Origin: Hepsetus odoe | Taxonomy: Eukaryota; Chordata; Actinopteri; Characiformes; Hepsetidae | Direction: 5' to 3' | DNA: 64,000 bases | Assembly (NCBI GenBank): GCA_017165825.1 | Contig: CM029374.1 | Span: 2,728,397-2,792,396 of the forward strand | Shown: piece after piece, positions 58,241 through 64,000 of the stretch | Numbering within the stretch: position 1 is the first letter of the stretch | Layout of the letters: every line of letters begins with the position of its first letter | Translations under genes and position numbers: made by a program | The notes under the pieces: model-generated | Database searches by the model: none | What the model saw: the letters and a program-made list of their open reading frames with translations, nothing else | Told to the model about the DNA's origin: nothing

Positions 58241-58255
58241 TAAAAATAAAATAAT
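58241..58255. repeat. Target-site duplication, right copy
   Basis: Identical to 55083-55097. The flanking A/T-rich target fits an endonuclease nicking at T-rich/A-rich junctions. Confidence 0.92.
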
Positions 58256-58267
58256 GATCTGATAAAA

Positions 58268-58363
58268 GGGTGCGTCCCCCGTCCTCGCCCTGTGTGCGCT
58301 GGGTTGGACGCCAGCACCCCCCCGCGACCCCGTTTGGGACAAGCGGCAGATAATGGATGGATG
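58268..58363 (+). mobile_element. 5'-truncated retroposon tail with ATGG repeats
   Basis: Reads CCCTGTGTGCGCTGGGTTGG, CCAGCACCCCCCCGCGACCC, TTTGGGACAAGCGGCAGATA and ends ATGGATGGATG. It is flanked by identical 12-base repeats GATCTGATAAAA (58256-58267 and 58364-58375). The same tail module closes the SINE at 29318. Confidence 0.85.
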
Positions 58364-58375
58364 GATCTGATAAAA

Positions 58376-59227
58376 ACTAAAGTGTTTTTGCCTTATAGTA
58401 TCTCTATCTCTACAGTATCTGTATAAGTGATTTTCTTTTCTGTTTATGTGAATTAATGAAGGGTCTTTTCAAAGGTTTTATGACATTTCGCTTCTATCAC
58501 CACTGCCCTAATCTGTAGACCGTTTTCTCAAAAATGGAGCATTTCACATTCAATCATCTGTAAGTTTGTCATATCCACAGCTATGGGAGATGTATTGGCA
58601 TGTGACTTAAATCAAGCTCGACAAAAAAAAAATGACAAAAAGGCACTCTAGTCTTCAGCATCAGATCATCTTTATTTTTTCACAGTGGTGGTTCACATTT
58701 CAAAATCGTGATCACACCCAGTGTCAAGTACAGATGCTGGGCTTAAACCTCATGTGTGGATTGCGACTGATTGGACCAAGTGCGTTTTCTCATGATGAGC
58801 TTCTAAAAGTATCCTGTGGAACATTAAAATAAAACCTCACAAGATAATGTCCTACCAAAATTGCATTATGCAGATCGTCTGTAGGCCCAGATCGGAAGAC
58901 AAATGGCCTCCGGACAAATTACTCAGGCTTCTGTCACTACTAATGGTAGCATTTGTGCTCGAAAACGTGACAAACAAAACAAGCTGTAATTATTGTGTTG
59001 GGTGAAGCTGCCCCCCCAACCACACACACACACACACACACACACTACCATCAAACTCCTACACATACACACCAAAACACACCCAAAACACATCTTAATA
59101 CCTTGCCAATATGTCATTTCCACTTTAGTCAGGCATCCTCCAGCAATTAATTTGAATACAACAAGAAGGCCGACTTCTTTCACAAATAACAATGACTAGC
59201 ATCAGAACAGGAGCGATGAATCACAGC

Positions 59228-59271
<44 letters not shown>

Positions 59272-59834
59272 TTGCTGGTCTTGTGGGAAGGCAGGGTTAA
59301 AATGCACACGCTGTTTTTAGATACAGCTATGTCTGGTCCGGCCGGTCTGCCATGCCTCTATATGGGAGAAGGTTTTCAGATACAGTAATATGGAAACAAA
59401 ATCCCTGTTTAGATTGAGATGATTTACTGCTTAGTGGATGTTGGTGTGATTTCACATCTATGTTTAGACAGAGCAGGTCGGGCAGCTTATATATGGGTTT
59501 TATGGGTTTAAAATGTGTCTGTTTTTTGTCTATTAGTGCATTATTTTCTTTTTGGATAATTCACATATAGAGAATATAGCTTGTGTATCATTGCTGAAAT
59601 GTTGTTACTCTGAAATGGAGGTTATACTCGAGGAAAGACACATGACTTACCCTAGGAATCATCAACCAGTCCAAATGTTCCTTCTGTTAATGTTGCTGAG
59701 AAGCGCTAGAAATCAGTAGGCACCCAAATAGCCTAATGTGGTTCAATAAAAAAATGTTACTAAAACTTCTCTGTCTGCTCAAACCAAATTTGGTTCTTCA
59801 TGAAGTTGGCGCATGCTTGTGGATGTGGTTTCAC
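58376..59834. other. Intergenic DNA with microsatellites
   Basis: No gene recognised. CA run at 59022-59045, TG run at 59229-59269. The remaining sequence shows no repeat of the window's families. Confidence 0.5.
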
Positions 59835-59839
59835 AAGTA

Positions 59840-60540
59840 ACAGCCCATTAGAATGGAAGTCTTCCTTCAGGTCATCTATAATAGACTCCCTTATGCAGTT
59901 TCACTACAAGTAATATTAGTAGAAGCAATCTATAAAAATGGGAGCCTCCCTTAAGATAGTCTCTAATAGACTCTCATGTGGTTTCTAAAACTTTACAAGT
60001 GGTTTTTATAGGTAGCAGCCTATTGGAATTGAAGTCTTCCTTTAGGTAATCTATATGCTGCACTCTAAGTGTAGTATTAATAGAAGTAATCTATTGAAAT
60101 GGGAGCCTCCAATTAGATAATCTCTAATAGACTCTCTTATGTGGTTTCTGAAACACTATGAGTGGAATCAGTCGTAGCAGCTTATTGAAAGGAAACCTAA
60201 GTAATTTATAATAGATTCACATAAGGGGTTTCTGAAATGATATGAGTAGTAGTAGTTGCATCCTGTTGAAATGAAATCCTCCATTTAGATCATCTCTAGT
60301 TGACTCCCTTATGTGGTTTCTGACACTCTGTAAGTAGTAGGAGTCTATTGGAATGGATGCTTTTCTTCTGATAATCTCTATTAGACTCACTTATTGGGTT
60401 CCTGAAACTCTATGCATAATAGTAACCTACTGTAATGGGAGATAATGGGAGGTTATCCGTATTAGAATCACTTATGTGCTTTCTAAAACTGTATGTATTG
60501 TAGAAGTGACGTCTTTTATTGGAACTGGAGCCTATTGGAG
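59840..60540. repeat. Degenerate tandem repeat, unit about 85 bp
   Basis: Eight to nine diverged units. Each has a core like CTATTGGAATGGGAGCCTCC, then TTTAGATAATCTCTAATAGA, then CTCTTATGTGGTTTCTGAAAC and CTATGAGTAGTAGTAG. Core starts fall near 59846, 59932, 60022, 60091, 60181, 60263, 60347, 60430 and 60515, giving spacings of about 70-90. Confidence 0.85.
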
Positions 60541-60630
60541 CAGTTTGTGTGTGTTTGGGAGGTGTAATCACTTCAATCAATCTGCTGAAAGGGGATTTTA
60601 TTAATTAGACCTGAGAATCTACCTGCAGAT

Positions 60631-60825
60631 TACATTTACATTTGCGGCATTTAGCAGACGCTCTTATCCAGAGCGACTTCCATGTCCTGATTACAGGGAC
60701 AGTCCCCCTGGAACAACTCAGGGTTAAGGGTCTTGCTCAGGGTGGTGGTAGTGCTCGAAATGGGATTTGAACCTGGAACCTCTTGGTCCATAGGCAAGTA
60801 CCCTACCACTAGACCACCACCACTA
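60631..60825 (-). mobile_element. Family B SINE, full length
   Basis: On the minus strand: GTGGTGGTCTAGTGGTAGGG head, GGTTCAAATCCCATTT B box, ACCCTGAGTTGTTCCAGGGG, CGCTCTGGATAAGAGCGTCT, and tail GCTAAATGCCGCAAATGTAA. It matches 15891-16088 over its whole length. Confidence 0.88.
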
Positions 60826-61980
60826 AGATTTACACTCATTGTCCTGTCTCTTATACTGGGCTAAGACTCAGCACTGACCTATGAACGCATTGTTAGGTTA
60901 GGAGGTGTTAAAAGACCGGGCTGGAGAATCTGCTGCTGTCCAGACACATCAGAGGTCCATAACCATGTGTAGGGGACAGATATACAGCCAGGCTCATTGA
61001 AGGCCTTTGTATCTGCACACTACCCTTCGCACACTGCATGACACCTTTAGAGTTTGCTAATTAGTATCTTTGTTAAGGACGTGTTCTCATTAGGGCTGGT
61101 GTTGTGTGGGGTTGAAACAGGCACATGTAGGGACAGTGTGTCAGCACAAACGTTGCTGAATGTTCTTGTCCCACAGCCTGGCATTTAAATCCAGTTTTTC
61201 ATTTACATATTTCTGTAGAGGAGCGCAAATTGCTCCGTAATTCATGTCTTCTGGGTACTGAGCCAGGCAGAATGGCGCAATTGAGCAGGAAGCCTGGTCT
61301 TTCTAACATCAGCGATGGCCTTTTCAAACTCCCATCACTGCTAATAAGAGTTTGGTGCATCAAACTCACCCTTGTCCTGCAGGGAGAAAAGAAACCCTGA
61401 CATCCATTGTCCATTTTACCAGCCTTGCAAAGATGCAAATGGGATCTTATTAAATAAGTCACACATTTATTCATCGTATCAGCAGTTTTACATTACAGAC
61501 TTCATATTAATAAGATCATTTTAGGCCCCAAATGAGAAGAGTACCTAATAAACATCATGTCCAGTGATGGATGTAGGTAGAAGTTGAAATGTGTGTGTTG
61601 CATATGTGTGTGTTTGTGAACACACGCATGTCTGTGTGTGTAGGCTGGTGGTCAGGCTTGGTTCTGATTGTAGCTCTGGTCTGCAGCCTCATTAATGAAG
61701 CTGAGTGTAAGTGGAGCTGGGGGACCACCAGAACAGTCTTAGGAGGTCAGTGTGCGTCAGTCTGGGTCTCTTTCACACCAGAGACTAGAAAAATAGAGCT
61801 CAGCTGCTGAACACAGAGAAAGACGTTACATAAGAGGCAGAATCACCGTGCTGATAACACCGTCTATCTAACAATCTGTGCATTCTGTCTGTTTATCTGT
61901 CAGTCTGTCTGTCAGCCTGTATATCTATCTGTCTATCTGTCTGTCAATCTGTGCATTCTGTCTATTTATCTGTCTGTTTG

Positions 61981-62059
<79 letters not shown>

Positions 62060-62208
62060 CTCTTTCCTGTGTCTATAACTATTTGCCCCTACTCATTCTG
62101 GCAGAGATGCAGGTTGCTGTTGCTAATTAGTTGGGCTTTAATGAGGAATGAAGATATTCTCAGGGACATCATAGTGTTCACTGCTGAGTTCCCCTGCTGC
62201 TGCATAGG

Positions 62209-62260
<52 letters not shown>

Positions 62261-62990
62261 CAGCTTGGGTGAAGCTTGGTGACACAGTGCTGAACAGGTA
62301 AAATGTCACCGGCAGTGGCAAGACTGCATCACATCTATAATGATCTAAAGCTGAACTAATATGACATCAAAGGTCTTGCAAAAAATGTATTTCTCACCAC
62401 CCTAAAAAGGAATTTGAGCAAAAATGCAATGGAAAACAAGAAAGTCTACTTGAGTCTACTTCAAATTCCAGCATTATTTCAGCAGTGTGTGATGATTTAG
62501 ACATGAACTGGGGACAGTGCTGTTTAGTGGGGTAGAGGATTCTCTTATAAATTAGCTTACAGCTTTAAAGAACTACAGAGGCAGACTTCACACCCCAGAT
62601 GTGTCCTTGCTGATCGATTATCGGTACCATTTTTGGCTGTGTGTTTCCTTTAATGCACTAAAGTTTAAACAGTTGGAAGTCCTGCTCTCAGCAGTTCATT
62701 ATCATGCCTCACAAAAGCTTAAGTTCTTATTATGTCCCGTGCCCTTTTGCTCAACAGATGCCCCAACAGCTCTGTGTCTCTGTTACTTTGTATCTTTTTT
62801 GTTATGATGGATTTCTGTCCACAAAGAACAAACAAAGCCGTTGCCTCTGTTTACACGAGCTCCGTTCTGGGCAGCAAACTGATGAAATCCATCTGACGCT
62901 GAAGCTACGCAGAAAGTCTTGGTGATCACTAGTAGTTTTTACTGCTGTAAGCCCTTATCACATACTATGGTCATTTTCTTAAAAAAAAAC
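60826..62990. other. Intergenic DNA with TCTG/TCTA and CA microsatellites
   Basis: No gene recognised. A compound TCTG/TCTA tetranucleotide array spans about 61866-62061, with at least 20 consecutive TCTA units from 61980. A CA run occupies 62211-62259. Confidence 0.6.
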
Positions 62991-62998
62991 TTCACACT

Positions 62999-63165
62999 TC
63001 CACTTACTGGCCACTTTATTAGAAACACCTACCCTGTGCTTGCTCTCACTGGTCAATTTATTAGAAACACCTAGCTTGTTTTTCCACTCACTGGCCACTT
63101 TATTAGAAACACCTACCTTGTATTTCATCTCATTGGCCACTTTATTAGAAACATCCTGGATTCAT
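62999..63165. repeat. 42-bp tandem repeat, four units
   Basis: ACTGGCCACTTTATTAGAAA followed by CACCTACC recurs at 63006, 63048, 63089 and 63131. A diverged fifth copy lies at about 63249. The unit resembles the end of a DNA transposon common in fish. Confidence 0.85.
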
Positions 63166-63239
63166 GTGAAAGTTACTTTGACACATAAACAGTAATAAGG
63201 CACATTAATATGCAGAAGTGTTTTTCTCAACACAAGTAC

Positions 63240-63510
63240 GCCTCTACTTATGGGCCACTTTATCGGAAACACCTGCCATTTTCAACTACACTTGGTTCCA
63301 AGTTCACCCCTGCACGGCAACATATTCTTAAACGTCCTCTTTCAGCAGGATAATAGATCCAACCACACTGTTCAGGAATGGTTTTCTCCAGCCTGTGGGA
63401 TGTGCAGGACACACTGGGCTTAAAGGGTTCTGGTGCACCATTTACAGGCGTAGAAGGGGCCCTACACAATGTAGGAGTGGTGTTTTTAATGTTATGGCTG
63501 ATAGGGTAAG
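63240..63510. mobile_element. DNA-transposon relic, 3' part
   Basis: GGGCCACTTTATCGGAAACA, CCTCTTTCAGCAGGATAATA, TGTTCAGGAATGGTTT and a right end GTTTTTAATGTTATGGCTGAT. The end matches 11810-11832, and CTCTTTCAGCAGG matches the SINE-split site at 11383-11395. The transposase is unreadable. Confidence 0.6.
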
Positions 63511-63715
63511 ACATAGGACCGAATTATACACAGCTTAACAGGAGAATTTATCTGCTGCAGGTTCAGGCTCTGCCCTCTGGTTGGACACAATGTGGGCCAT
63601 TACCACCCGAGGACAACCACTTCACTTCACCAAATAGCAGAGTGACATTGTTTAGTCTTTGTGTTGAAAGCCAGTAGTGTAAAATGACTTCACTGGAGAG
63701 TGCATGTGCATCTGT

Positions 63716-63725
63716 GCGTGTGTGC

Positions 63726-63759
<34 letters not shown>
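63716..63759. repeat. TG microsatellite
   Basis: About 20 TG dinucleotides with a short CG interruption. Nothing else is recognised from 63511 to the end of the window. Confidence 0.9.
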
Positions 63760-63764
<5 letters not shown>

Positions 63765-64000
63765 CTTTATTAGCTCCTGGAAAATTTTCAACACATCTTG
63801 AGCAGCTTTTATCATTTGGATCTAAATTACTAAATTGTTCGGTTATGGACTACAGTCATGGAAAATTGAAAGTGCCAACATCAGACTCCTAAGTGCTGCT
63901 CTTTACAGAAACGAGAGTGAAAACAGTAATAAGTAATGATTTATTCAACCCAACACACAGCAGTTTTGCAGAAATACTTTTTGGAGCCATTTCACTGCCT

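Noticed and set aside
61589..61810. 73-codon ORF with a hydrophobic segment
   Set aside because: It starts in TG-rich DNA, has no plausible splice partners and no family resemblance.

Overview
The window is nuclear DNA of a ray-finned fish, probably a teleost. It holds five spliced protein-coding genes with short GT-AG introns, many CA/TG microsatellites, two tRNA-derived SINE families, small inverted-repeat transposons and an RTE-type LINE. The zinc-finger, selenoprotein N and MTFR1-like genes all belong to the block found on human 1p36.11. A narrower placement, such as an otophysan fish, would be a guess.

Layout. 1-2.4 kb: AT-rich DNA with one SINE. 2.7-5.3 kb (-): morn2, with a disrupted third coding exon. 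5.3-6 kb: divergent promoter region. 6.9-7.9 kb (+): znf593. 9.2-18.4 kb (+): selenon, with its in-frame UGA selenocysteine codon, a hairpin just downstream of it and a SECIS element in the 3' UTR. 19-39.6 kb (-): a TLDc-domain gene of the OXR1/NCOA7 family, convergent with selenon. Its large introns hold most of the mobile DNA, including nested and tandem-repeat-bearing elements. 39.6-40 kb: divergent promoter. 41.2-44.5 kb (+): mtfr1l. 44.5-55.1 kb: 3' flank and intergenic relics. 55.1-58.2 kb: a nearly intact RTE retrotransposon with a perfect 15-bp target duplication. 58.2-64 kb: intergenic DNA with a short retroposed tail, a degenerate satellite of about 85 bp, microsatellites, a SINE and a DNA-transposon relic.

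The genes do not form one pathway. selenon (ER redox and calcium), mtfr1l (mitochondrial morphology), the TLDc gene (oxidative-stress resistance and V-ATPase biology in its family), znf593 (pre-60S ribosome maturation) and morn2 are ordinary housekeeping or cell-biological loci. No operon-like or defence-like system is present. The items most worth checking are the morn2 frame disruption, the selenon recoding signals, the young RTE copy, a 1-kb element carrying a 16-bp minisatellite, a perfect 38-bp inverted repeat, and the frequent UG repeats beside splice sites. Splice sites and exon joins were worked out by reading the sequence by eye; no alignment or search was run.
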